From positions 10,263,001 to 10,327,000 of the forward strand of contig CATNEN010000001.1 of the NCBI GenBank assembly GCA_950097015.1: a stretch of DNA of 64,000 nucleotides, given 5' to 3'. A program made the translations under genes and the position numbers. Numbering within the stretch: the stretch's first letter is position 1; every line of letters begins with the position of its first letter. Positions 35,943 to 47,200 of this stretch are shown piece by piece. Source of the stretch: Macrostomum hystrix. Its lineage: Eukaryota > Platyhelminthes > Macrostomidae. Below the pieces are notes generated by a model. It searched no databases. It was not told where the DNA came from and saw only the letters and a program-made list of their open reading frames with translations.

Positions 35943-37760
35943 TACGCCTGCTCTACTTGCGTTCTCGTCAACAATTTCCCGAGGCGGAATTATTCATTGA
36001 TGAAACAATTGACCGCTATTCACCTAATGTGCAATTATTGGCCTATGAAGGCGCTATGCAGGTGGGTTATATTTTATCATTTTCTCTCTGCTTATTCTTG
36101 GAAATTGAATTTTATTTTACTATTATTGCCTCAGGCCTGCCTACACGAGGTTAAACGCGATTGGCCAACAATTCGAGCAATTTTCATGGGTACAAGGAGT
36201 ACCGATCCGAGATCTGATCATTTGCAACACGAACAGGTCAGAATTCAGTAGGGATTTTGGTTGCTAATACGCGGCGCATCTGAAAGCTGCTTACGGCTGT
36301 TCAGTCTATGAAATAGGGGAGGTTCTGATTGGTTGACAGTCTGGTTAGGTTCTGATTGGTTGACAGTCTGGTTAGGTACTGATTGGTTGACAGTCTGGGT
36401 AGGTTCTGATTGGTTGACAGTCTGGTTAGGTTCTGATTGGTTGACAGTCTGGTTAGGTTCTGATTGGTTGACAGTCTGGTTAGGTACTGATTGGTTGACA
36501 GTCTGGGTAGGTTCTGATTGGTTGACAGTCTGGTTAGGTTCTGATTGGTTGACAGTCTGGTTAGGTTCTGATTGGTTGACAGTCTGGTTAGGTACTGATT
36601 GGTTGACAGTCTGGGTAGGTTCTGATTGGTTGACAGTCTGGTTAGGTTCTGATTGGTTGACAGTCTGGTTAGGTTCTGATTGGTTGACAGTCTGGGTAGG
36701 TTCTGATTGGTTGACAGTCTGGTTAGGTTCTGATTGGTTGACAGTCTGGGTAGGTTCTGATTGGTTGACAGTCTGGTTAGGTACTGATTGGTTGACAGTC
36801 TGGTTAGGTTCTGATTGGTTGACAGTCTGGTTAGGTTCTGATTGGTTGACAGTCTGGTTAGGTTCTGATTGGATGACAGTCTGGTTAGGTTCTGATTGGT
36901 TGACAGTCTGGTTAGGTTCTGATTGGTTGACAGTCTGGTTAGTTCTGATTGGTTGACAGTCTGGTTAGGTACTGATTGGTTGACAGTCTGGTTAGGTTCT
37001 GATTGGTTGACAGTCTGATTAGGTTCTGATTGGTTGACAGTCTGGTTAGGTTCTGATTGGTTGACAGTCTGGGTAGGTTCTGATTGGTTGACAGTCTGGT
37101 TAGGTTCTGATTGGTTGACAGTCTGGTTAGGTACTGATTGGTTGACAGTCTGGGTAGGTTCTGATTGGTTGACAGTCTGGTTAGGTTCTGATTGGTTGAC
37201 AGTCTGGTTAGGTTCTGATTGGTTGACAGTCTGGTTAGGTTCTGATTGGTTGACAGTCTGGGTAGGTTCTGATTGGTTGACAGTCTGGTTAGGTTCTGAT
37301 TGGTTGACAGTCTGGTTAGGTTCTGATTGGCTGACAGTCTAGTTAGGTTCTGATTAATTGTCAGGCTGGTCTGGACCTTTAATTCATAACCGATAGGCTA
37401 CAAACCCCCTTCAAAAAACTCCATAAACAGCTAACAGACGTTGACAAAGGTTGGCCTGAGTTTGTCCGAGTCTCGCCTCTGCTTCACTGGTCCTACGCTG
37501 ATGTTTGGCTATTTCTGCGCAGTCTTTCGCTTCCCTACTGCTCCCTGTACGATCGGGGCTATACGTCTCTGGGCGATATGTCTAATACGCATCCGAATCC
37601 CAGACTGCAGTACAAGGATGCCAAGGGCTTGTTGAAATATCGACCAGCCTATTGTCTGGAATCGGGCAGCGATGAAAGAAAAGGAAGAAATCAGCAGCAG
37701 CAGCAGACTGAAAGAGACTCAAGAAATGGTGGTGAAGGAGGCGCCAGGCCTGCATTGTGA
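32590..37760 (+). CDS. FLAD1: FAD synthase
   Basis: Exons 32590-33249, 34273-34310, 34447-34982, 35898-36061, 36135-36236, 37431-37760; 609 aa, in phase. It adenylates FMN to FAD. An N-terminal extension with Arg/Lys/Ser (about 1-45) could be a mitochondrial presequence. The molybdopterin-binding-like domain (about 55-235) has LVIGDEILKGQVSDTN, ITTGGIGPTHDDVTF and VFVFPGVPSLCKK. A linker follows (VGSYPEWHNRYY). The catalytic PAPS-reductase-like domain (about 350-560) has VGFNGGKDCTALLHL, LRLLYLRSRQQFPEAELF, IFMGTRSTDP, WPEFVRVSPLLHW and PYCSLYDRGYTSLG. Oddities: seven Gln before the first domain, and eleven Gln (35909-35941) inside the catalytic domain just before the strand holding LYLRS. 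Exon 2 is only 38 bases, and its boundaries are the least certain. Confidence 0.94.
33300..34125. repeat. Polypyrimidine array in FLAD1 intron 1
   Basis: Irregular CCTCTTCTCTCCC-type repeats over 0.8 kb, almost pure pyrimidine on the plus strand. A block of about 250 bp starting near CCATATTCTC is duplicated 315 bp apart (33466 and 33781). Confidence 0.95.
35020..35760. repeat. SINE1-derived minisatellite in FLAD1 intron 3
   Basis: About eleven copies of a 62-72-bp unit. The reverse complement contains CTGCCTGACGATGAGAAATT and GGCAGATGTACACACCTGTG, the central part of SINE1. No SINE head or 3' end is present. Confidence 0.92.
36320..37350. repeat. 27-bp minisatellite in FLAD1 intron 5
   Basis: About 38 copies of GGTTCTGATTGGTTGACAGT plus CTGGTTA. 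It starts next to an antisense SINE2 3' fragment (36270-36318, GGCGCATCTGAAAGCTGC). Confidence 0.96.
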
Positions 37761-37844
37761 TGCTGTAAATTCTTCAATCGATAACGTTTGCTTCTTAACA
37801 TGATTCTATAAGAGCAAGGAAAAGTACAGGGTACCGTATATAGT

Positions 37845-38170
37845 TAGATAAGAGAGTTAATGAGGCTGTGATAGGAGAGGACAGGTGAGTTAATGAGGGT
37901 GTGATAGGAGAGGACAGGTGAGTTAATGAGGCTGTGATAGGAGAGGACAGGTGAGTTAATGAGGGTGTGATAGGAGAGGACAGGTGAGTTAATGAGGGTG
38001 TGATAGGAGAGGACAGGTGAGTTAATGAGGGTGTGATAGGAGAGGACAGGTGAGTTATTGAGGGTGTGATAGGAGAGGACAGGTGAGTTAATGAGGGTGT
38101 GATAGGAGAGGACACGTGAGTTATTGATTGTGTGATAGGAGAGGACACGTGAGTTATTGATTGTGTGATT
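37845..38170. repeat. 33-bp minisatellite
   Basis: About ten copies of GTGATAGGAGAGGACAGGTG plus AGTTAATGAGGGT. The unit is a multiple of three, so the minus strand reads as a false repeat protein (SSPITPSLTHL). Confidence 0.95.
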
Positions 38171-38569
38171 GGGGAGGAGACATTAGAAAGAGTTTTAAAT
38201 TAACGGTATTTGCTTCCAAGCGTCCTACCAGAAGGATATCAGTAGTGTGTAGTTTAGATTGCCGCTATAGGTTCTATGATGACTCGTATTTTTTGCTCAA
38301 ATATGAAAACAACACCCATATCATCATTGTTTTAAAGTGTGCGTATGAGTAAAATATTAGTCGATTATTATAAAAATTTAGTTCTGTTTTTTTCTATCAG
38401 GTGTGTGCGTAGATCCACTCGCCAATGATTCTAAGCTTGATGTTTTAGACGTTAATTAAAAAATATATATAAGGAAGTGCGTGTAATTTCATTGATTTAA
38501 ATTTCTTACATTACTTTTATTACATTTTTTACGTAGTTTACTATAGCCAGTGTTTCTAATAATATTTCC

Positions 38570-39815
38570 AAGTTATTTAGGTCAGTGTCTGATCCCATTC
38601 CCAGTTATTTAGGTTAGTGTCTAATCCCATTCCCAGTTATTTAGGTTAGTGTCTGATCCAATTCCCAGTTATTTAGGTCAGTGTCTGATCCAATTCCCAG
38701 TTATTTAGGTTAGTGTCTAATCCCATTCCCAGTTATTTAGGTTAGTGTCTTATCCCATTCCCAGTTATTTAGGTCAGTGTCTAATCCCATTCCCAGTTAT
38801 TTAGGTCAGTGTCTAATCCCATTCCCAGTTATTTAGGTCAGTGTCTAATCCCATTCCCAGTTATTTTGGTCAGTGTCTGATCCAATTCCCAGTTATTTAG
38901 GTCAGTGTCTAATCCCATTCCCAGTTATTTAGGTCAGTGTCTAATCCCATTCCTAGTTATTTAGGTTAGTGTCTAATCCCATTCCCAGTTATTTAGGTTA
39001 GTGTCTAATCCCATTCCCAGTTATTTAGGTTAGTGTCTAATCCAATTCCCAGTTATTTAGGTTAGTGTCTAATCCCATTCCCAGTTATTTAGATTAGTGT
39101 CTGATCCAATTCCCAGTTATTTAGGTCAGTGTCTAATCCCATTCCCAGTTATTTAGGTTAGTGTCTAATCCCATTCCCAGTTATTTAGGTCAGTGTCTAA
39201 TCCCATTCCCAGTTATTTAGGTTAGTGTCTAATCCTATTTCCAGTTATTTAGGTCAGTGTCTGATCCCATTCCCAGTTATTTAGGTTAGTGTCTAATCCC
39301 ATTCCCAGTTATTTAGGTTAGTGTCTAATCCCATTCCCAGTTATTTAGGTTAGTATCTAATCCCATTCCCAGTTATTTAGGTTAGTGTCTAATCCCATTC
39401 CCAGTTATTTAGGTTAGTGTTTAATCCCATTCCCAGTTATTTAGGTCAGTGTCTGATCCCATTCCCTGTTATTTAGGTTAGTGTCTAATCCCATTCCCAG
39501 TTATTTAGGTTAGTGTCTGATCCCATTCCCAGTTATTTAGGTTAGTGTCTGATCCCATTCCCAGTTATTTAGGTTAGTGTCTAATCCCATTCCCAGTTAT
39601 TTAGGTCAGTGTCTAATCCCATTCCCAGTTATTTAGGTTAGTGTCTAATCCCATTCCCAGTTATTTAGGCCAGTGTCTAATCCCATTCCCAGTTATTTAG
39701 GTCAGTGTCTAATCCCATTCCCAGTTATTTAGGTTAGTGTCTAATCCAATTCCCAGTTATTTAGGTCAGTGTCTGATCCCATTCCCAGTTATTTAGGCCA
39801 GTGTTTAAATCCCTT
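38570..39815. repeat. 32-bp minisatellite before TMEM9
   Basis: About 39 copies with core TTATTTAGGTCAGTGTCTAA then TCCCATTCCCAG. It ends about 35 bases before the acceptor of the TMEM9 exon. Confidence 0.97.
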
Positions 39816-39850
39816 CTTGAATCCTATTAACCTCTTAACATAATTTCCAG

Positions 39851-39885
39851 GGATTTCTGTTTCTGTGGGACCTGCATGAGCAGCC

Positions 39886-39916
<31 letters not shown>

Positions 39917-40929
39917 ACAATTCGATCGGCATCCGCCGACTCCACAGTTGAACCAGCTGGCGACTACGCTGACACTCGTTGCAAATGCGTTTGTCCTCGG
40001 AGTTTTCCATCGTCTCCTGCTGCTGCTGCTTCTTCTGCTCCTGCAGCAACCCCGGCCACTGGCGACAGCAGATCCCGACGCCATCGAGTCTGGGTGACTT
40101 CTCTGCGTCCCGGACAAAACTGCGCCTGCGAAACCACCGTAGCCGCCTCTGCCGCGTCAGCCGCTGCCGCCTCCGCCGCTGCCCAACTGGCCGACTATTG
40201 CAGGCGATGCGAGTGCCGCGCTGAGAGCCGCAACTCCACCGTGCAGAAGGTGAGACTGTCCATGGGCCTGACTGTCTATGGGCCTGACTGTCTGTGAGCC
40301 TGACTGTCTATGGGTCTGACTGTCTGTGAGCCTGACTGTCTATGGGCCTAACTGTCTGTGAGCGTGACTGTCTATGGGTCTGACTGTCTATGGGTCTGAC
40401 TGTCTATGGGCCTGACTGTCTGTGAGCGTGACTGTCTATGGGCCTGACTGTCTATGGGTCTGTCTGTCTGTCTATCTGTAATTAATACCAGCCTCATCCA
40501 CTCCCATCCCATCAGGTGGTGGTGATCAGCATTCTAGTCACCATAGGCTGCCTGTGTCTGTACATGCTATTGCTGTACGCATTTTGGAACGGTGGCCAGT
40601 CGCTCAGTATGGACAGTGGCGCAACATTCTGCACCTGGCTGTTTTGCCCGCGCCGTCTCAGACCAATCTACAGACTGATCTGCTGCTGTTGCCGATCGGT
40701 TTTAGACAATAGTTACTATGCTGAGCACACTGGGGGCGATGAAGATTCAGCTTCGTCAACTGGCGACAATGCGGCAGCTGCTAATCAATCTGCGGATTGG
40801 TCGGGAGTTCGAATCCGTAACGCCGGAGACACGGTAGTGACCAGGGCCAGGGCCAAGCAGGCGGAATGGTCGCGATCTGTGGCAGCTCAGAGAGATCGGG
40901 TTTATCGCCATAGATCGATGCTGCACTGA
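39851..40929 (+). CDS. TMEM9: TMEM9 family lysosomal membrane protein (5' incomplete)
   Basis: Two exons, 39851-40249 and 40516-40929, phase 0, 270 aa. TMEM9 proteins are single-pass late endosome/lysosome membrane proteins linked to v-ATPase assembly and to ClC antiporter regulation. Seen here: a signal-peptide-like poly-Leu run encoded by CTG repeats, then the Cys-rich luminal part DTRCKCVCP, NCACETTV and YCRRCECRAESRNSTV. The TM segment is VVVISILVTIGCLCLYMLLL, and the C-terminal RAKQAEWSRSVAAQRDRVYR matches the family's conserved end. No in-frame ATG precedes the leader: an in-frame TAA sits just upstream of the acceptor (about 39838), so an upstream start exon is needed. Ala-rich inserts make the luminal part longer than usual. 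Confidence 0.88.
40250..40470. repeat. 16-bp minisatellite in TMEM9 intron
   Basis: About 13 copies of GGGCCTGACTGTCTAT. The first units start within ten bases of the GTGAGA donor. Confidence 0.92.
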
Positions 40930-41089
40930 GCTCAACGATTGCTTAAAGTAGTGTTTAGCGCGTTGCTTGAGTCGAGTGCTAATATTCAATTGAAAGCTGA
41001 GTTCGTATTTACTTTTTCGATACTTTTTTGTTATTGTGCAATTGCTAAAAAACGAAGTGCAATATTGTTTTTTGTTTGTTTGCAATGTT

Positions 41090-41690
41090 ATAGACTATGA
41101 TCCTATGGTCTATGATCCTATAGTCTATGATCCTATAGTCTATGATCCAATAGTCTATGATCCTATAGTCTATGATCCTATAGTCTATGATCCTATAGTC
41201 TATGATCCTATGGTCTATGATCCTATAGTCTATGATCCAATGGTCTATGATCCTATGATCCATGATCCTATAGTCTATGATCCTATAATCTATGATCCTA
41301 TAGTCTATGATCCTGTAGTCTAAGATCCTATAGTCTATGATCCTATGGTCTATGATCCTATGATCCATGATCCTATAGTCTATGATCCTATAATCTATGA
41401 TCCTATAGTCTATGATCCTGTAGTCTAAGATCCTATAGTCTATGATCCTATGGTCCGTGATCCTATGGTCTATGATCCTATGATCCATGATCCTATAGTC
41501 TATGATCCTATAATCTATGATCCTATAGTCTATGATCCTATAATCTATGATCCTATAATCTATGATCCTATAATCTATGATCCTATAGTCTATGATCCTA
41601 TAATCTATGATCCTATAGTCTATGATCCTGTAGTCTAAGATCCTATAGTCTATGATCCTATGGTCCGTGATCCTTGAGTCAATCCCTGAG
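41090..41690. repeat. 15-bp minisatellite
   Basis: About 40 copies of TATGATCCTATAGTC. Blocks of several units recur (for example the GTAGTCTAAGATCC variant at about 41311, 41420 and 41629). Open on both strands because 15 is a multiple of three. Confidence 0.95.
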
Positions 41691-42387
41691 TCAATGTCCC
41701 AAATGCCGATAACCATAACTTACGTAATCTATTTTTTAATTAATTTTTTACTATTCAGACTAGTCAATGCAAGAGTTAAATTTATTAAAAAAACATTGCA
41801 AGTAAGAAATTCAAAATTGAATAACTTTTGATAGTCCAAGTCTTTGTTTTACTCAATACTGTATTTGCTTATCCTACAGCTTACAGACTGCACAACGAAA
41901 GTTTTATTATTGCAATGCGATCAAAATAACACACTATTTCTTATTTTTGTAATAAAAAGTCTGTGATTCACTTGCTTTCTTTTTCATATTCTTGTCTTTG
42001 ATTGAGTGTATCATTTCTGTCAGTTTTTTTAGATACTTTTTCGAATCTTATCACTCTACTTGTTAGTAAGCTGTCGAGCATTTTTTGTTTTGTTTTGTTT
42101 AAAATCTCACTGTAACGTTATGTCTATAATTTTTGTTAGAAATTATACTATTTACTTTTGCGTTGCTTTAATTGAATTTTCTATTGTTCGTTTAACAACT
42201 TTTCCGACTTATAAATTTTTAATCCACTATTCTTATCTATATTTCCCATGTCTCCTTCCTAATATCCTATTTTCACACGTGATTATCAATATCCTCATTC
42301 TTATCTTTTAGTTGTAGATATCATAGCCTCACCTCTAAATGCTCAAGTCACGCTCATGCCACTTCTGATCCCATATGATCCCGTTTA

Positions 42388-42660
42388 TTAACCAAAGCAA
42401 GAATTTCTCCCTCCCCTGAAAATTATTTGGCGGCGCCCGAATGCTGACAGCGTTGGGTGGTGACCGATTGGTTGACGGACTAGGCTATGTTGTCCTGTCG
42501 TTTGATCAGTTAAATTGAAGAAATTCGCGTCAGGGTGTCCATAGTGGCCTAGTTCCACCAGTTGCAGCCCTTGAAGGCCCAACAGTCCGTCTAGATAAAG
42601 ACAGGTGACCACCGAAGACGGAGATGATGCAGGCAAGGCCGCACTGAGGCGCAGTGCTAA
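42388..42660 (-). other. Coding-like patch of unknown nature
   Basis: Higher GC than its surroundings and open for 82 codons on the minus strand (CLYLDGLLGLQGLQLVELGH), ending close to AATAAA on that strand. There is no family match I recognise and no neighbouring exons. It may be a lone last exon or a transposon fragment. Confidence 0.25.
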
Positions 42661-42669
42661 TTCGTGTAT

Positions 42670-42850
42670 AGGGGTGCATGAAACACACTAGCTCTTATGG
42701 GAAAAATCCGACATTCGACCAGAACCATTGAATATCTCGACGATCTGAAGAGCTGGCGACTTGATTCTTGTTTCAGAAGATGCGCAACAAAAATTTGGCC
42801 CGTGTTCTTCAGTTTCGTGTGCTGGTGTTGCTCCGTTCGGGTGCAGCACA
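42670..42850. mobile_element. Element A relic
   Basis: AGAACCATTGAATATCTCGA, AGCTGGCGACTTGATTCTTG and GGCCCGTGTTCTTCAG are diverged versions of element A blocks (compare 59400-59540). Confidence 0.4.
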
Positions 42851-43204
42851 AATAACTTTTAGGGGGGAATTCCCACCTTGGTAGTTCTTCCGTTAACTAT
42901 TTCTTTGCTAAACCACCTACAAATCCTTAAATATCCCAATCCAAACTCTTAATCCCCAGTGTCTCATTGCCATATCTTTATCTTCATTATCTGATTGTTC
43001 TGATACTTTTCCCACTTCTAAATCCTCAAATTCCATGTCCCAACTCCTAATCCACAATGCTCCATTCCGAATTTATGATCCCTTACATCGCATTCCCTCT
43101 TCTTATTACCTAATATCTTGATCGCACTGATTAGTCTTAAATATCCCATTCCCAGTTATTTATACTCTTAATTCTACACATTTATACATACTCAATTCTC
43201 AATC

Positions 43205-44205
43205 CTTAATATTATATTCCTACTTCTAAATCCTCAAATACCCCTTCCCCACTTCCTAATCCTCAGATATCCCTTCCCCACTTCCTAATCCTCAAATATC
43301 CCATTCCCACTTCCTAATCCTCAGATATCCCTTCCCCACTTCCTAATCCTCAAATATCCCATTCCCACTTCCTAATCCTCAGATATCCCTTCCCCACTTC
43401 CTAATCCTCAGATATCCCTTCCCCACTTCCTAATCCTCAAATATCCCATTCCCACTTCCTAATCCTCAGATATCCCTTCCCCACTTCCTAATCCTCAAAT
43501 ATCCCATTCCCACTTCCTAATCCTCAGATATCCCTTCCCCACTTCCTAATCCTCAGATATCCCTTCCCCACTTCCTAATCTTCAAATATCCCATTCCCAC
43601 TTCCTAATCCTCAAATATCCCATCCACACTTCCTAATCCTCAGATATCCAATTCCCACTTCCTAATCCTCATATCCCATTCACACTTCCTAATCGTCAAA
43701 TACCCCATTCCCACTTCCTAATCCTCAGATATCCCATTCCCACTTCCTAATCCTCAAATATCCCATTCCCACTTCCTAATCCTCAGATATCCCTTCCCCA
43801 CTTCCTAATCCTCAAATATCCCATTCCCACTTCCTAATCCTCAGATATCCCTTCCCCACTTCCTAATCCTCAGATATCCCTTCCCCACTTCCTAATCTTC
43901 AGATATTCAATTCACACTTCCTAATCCTCAGATATCCCTTCCCCACTTCCTAATCCTCAGATATCCCTTCCCCACTTCCTAATCTTCAGATATTCAGTTC
44001 ACACTTCCTAATCCTCAAATATCCCATTCCCACTTCCTAATCCTCAAATATCCCATCCCACTTCCTAATCCTCAGATATTCAATTCACACTTCCTAATCC
44101 TCAGATATCCCATCCCCACTTCCTAATCCTCAGATATCCCATCCACACTTCCTAATCCTCAAATATCCCATTCCCACTTCCTAATCCTCAAATATCCCAT
44201 TCCCA
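43205..44205. repeat. 29-bp minisatellite before FBXO7
   Basis: About 34 copies of CTTCCTAATCCTCAGATATC then CCTTCCCCA, ending about 65 bases before the FBXO7 start. Confidence 0.96.
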
Positions 44206-44269
44206 GTAGTAGTTTATACTTCTATATTTACTCTCTGCTAAAACCTCATACTGTTTAATCTCTCAGCGA

Positions 44270-47200
44270 ATGATGAAGCTTCGTTGCAAGCTGCGAGACG
44301 CCTCCAACACCAGCCAAATTGTTGGCTCGCAAACTGTGCAATTGTCCGACACGGCTAGCCTTAAGGATCTACTTTGCGCCGTTGCGGCACTGTACGGATT
44401 AACGCCAGCCGAAATTGAAATCAGCCAAAACGGACGCGACCCACTGACCGCGGCTCCCGACTCCACCGCCGAGATTGTCAGCGTTAGAAGCCTCGGCTTG
44501 GTGCCCGGCGATCTTATCTACATTCACTGCTTGACTACTTCTAGTGAGTAGTGTTGTTGTAGTGGCTAAATATGATTGCTTGCCTAAAATAGCCTGAGAT
44601 CAGACAAAAGCAAGATGTTATGGGAGTGATACGACTATGGAGAGATAAGAGACGGGAGATATAAGACATAAGTGAGATGCGACAGAGATAAGACACAGGA
44701 GAGAAAATACGGGAGAGATGAGACAGGTGAGATGAGACACGGTAGAGATGAGACACAGTAGAGATGAGACGCGGAAGAGATGAGACAGGGGAGAGATGAG
44801 ACGCGGAAGAGATGAGACAGGGGAGATGAGGCATGGGAAACTTGAGGTAAAAAAATGTGCCGGGCTGAAATAGAGCTGATCGGGCCTAGTGTCAGTATCT
44901 CCTCTCTGTGTCCAATACTTAAACAGAGCCACAAGTGTCACCGTCTTCAAAGGCATCGCCAGAAGCAGCAGCAGCAGCGCCCGCACCTGCAGCAGCAGTT
45001 GTGGTGCCAATTTTAGTCGGCGAAGTGCCCGACCGTGGCATTCGCCAGCTGTGTCCATCCCTGCAGCTGATGCAGCGACTGTACAACAGTTCCAACGATC
45101 AGCTGCTTCAATTCACCCTAGCCATTCATTGCCTGATGGTTGAAACTGGATTTCTATCCATTGAACCCGGCACTGGCCGAACACACCAGGAGATCCTGGC
45201 TTCCGATGTTGATCCCGCTGTGCTGGCCAATCGAGTTCTGACTCGCTATCTACTACCGAGAGATTTCAGTTCGGAATCTGCCACTGACAGAGTGTCTTAC
45301 ACTATCAACTATAGCTATTCCTTGACGCATGTTAATGGCAACGAATGGTTGCGCCAGTCTCCGCGCATCCGACTCAAAGTACTTCGGTCTGGCAAGCTGG
45401 CTATGTGTCATTGCGCCGTCTGGCGTCCTGGCAGCGAGGAAGCCGCTATGCTGTGCTGCCACTCTTGGCATTGCAATCTGAATAGATTTGTGCCTAACAG
45501 AGCTAGGAAATCTTCCAGCACGGCTGCTGCTGCTGCTGCTGGAGGCTACGAAAGTTTGCGACAACTGTCCGTTCTATTCAAAGATTCTGTGAGTTCTATA
45601 TTACTACTACTATGATCAAGCTTTTATAGTAGTATATGTGATATTTCACACGCGAGATAGCAATGAAATCCAAAAAAAAAATTATGCATTTATTTAGTGG
45701 AGGTCGGTGGCAGAGCGATTAACGCGTTTGCCTCTCGCACCAAAGTCCCTGAGCTCGATTCCGCGGCGAGGCCACATTTATTTCCCGCTAAAAAATAGGG
45801 ATGTTTCTTTGGGTGATTCCAGTTGGAATCTGCGGTGTTTCCACAAAAAGAAACAGCCGAACGCTGGAAACATACCAATCGGATGATTACATGCTTAGAA
45901 TCTACCCAACTGGGCGTTTTCTCGGTGCTTCTTGGTGGCGAAATGGAATCACCCAAAGAATCCTCCAGTTCGGAAGATTCGATGCTCAGAAACCGCCGAG
46001 GAATCGCCCGTAAATAATTCTCTGGTTGTCCCATGGGCCACTGGTTCGGGTGATTCTTCGGCGGTTTCCGCACAATTTACGGTTACATCGGCTGCTTCCT
46101 GGGTGGTTTCTTTAACTCTTGCTAGATAGGGAGGATTTAGGGAGGCTAGAATAGGGAGGCTAGATAGGGTAGATTCCACTCCTATTTTGCACAAAAAACC
46201 CGCCGAAGAAGCAGCCGAATTTTTTACAGGGTTAGGGCTCAAAGGGAAGGCTTGGGGGCTTGTCGTGCCATTCACGCCCTTAAGGGACGATGAGAAAGTC
46301 AGGCAGATGTACACACCTGTGTGAGTTTGTGCTCAGGAGTCAGCGAAATGGGCAGAATTGCCTTCTCGCTGGCTGGGGGTCTAGTGTCACCAAATGATGT
46401 GCCATTGCCCGCAGCCCTCCTGCAATTGTTATTATTACTATGCATTCATCATTGTGTATAGATACTGATGTCCATTGTTTAAACAAATAAGACTTGTACT
46501 TGTGACTTGTGACTTGTACTCAAATAATTAAAATGCATGCTGCTTTGACACAGTTTTTACCATAGACAGTGAGTAGAGGTAGAGGCTCTTTGGATTTTTT
46601 TATTCAAGTGGAGGAATAAAATATATCTGTCCCTATTTAATAGTACACTTGTAATATATAATAATAATATTCCATTGACTGGGGGAACGCCACACTAACC
46701 CTGAATTAGCCCACCCATTTAAAAACTAGTTGCACCGTAACAAGTTCCAGCGGACTCAAGAATCGAACCCCTGACCTTCAATTCTGAACCCTAAACTGTA
46801 CAGATAGCCGAGAGGGCCAAAGCTGCCATTCACGAAATCTGCGGCCTGCCATTGCTTGGCCTGACTGGCCTTCCCACCGAGCTGGTGCTGCGCATAATGC
46901 GATCCTGTCACAATGCCCGAACTGTCTGCTCACTGGGCGCCGCCTGTAGAAGATTGCAGATGCTGCACTCGGATAATTACATCTGGAGATCCATGCTGGT
47001 CAGGGACTATGGCACCGGCTCCGAGCGGGTGGCCCAGTATCTGGATGCCGAGCGACAGGTGCGAATTCAATATCTAGATCCCACCCGTCACACTATTTAT
47101 ATTATAGATCCCACTCAACTTTACCCCGTTCAACTAGATCCTATTCAACCAGATCCTATTCAGCAAGATCCTGTTCAACTAGATCCCACCCATCCCAATA

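Larger units (their letters stand above)
37761..39850. other. Between FLAD1 stop and second TMEM9 exon
   Basis: Mostly two arrays. 38171-38565 is unique AT-rich sequence. The first exon of TMEM9, which must supply its start codon, should be in this stretch or just upstream, but I could not place it. Confidence 0.6.
40930..44269. other. Intergenic TMEM9-FBXO7
   Basis: Two arrays (41090-41690, 43205-44205), an unexplained coding-like patch at 42388-42660 and a relic of element A. 41700-42380 is AT-rich with nothing recognised. Confidence 0.6.

Noticed and set aside
45801-46013. Reading frame conserved between the two element B copies
   Set aside because: The copies are nearly identical at DNA level, so the shared frame is no evidence of selection on protein, and it is short.
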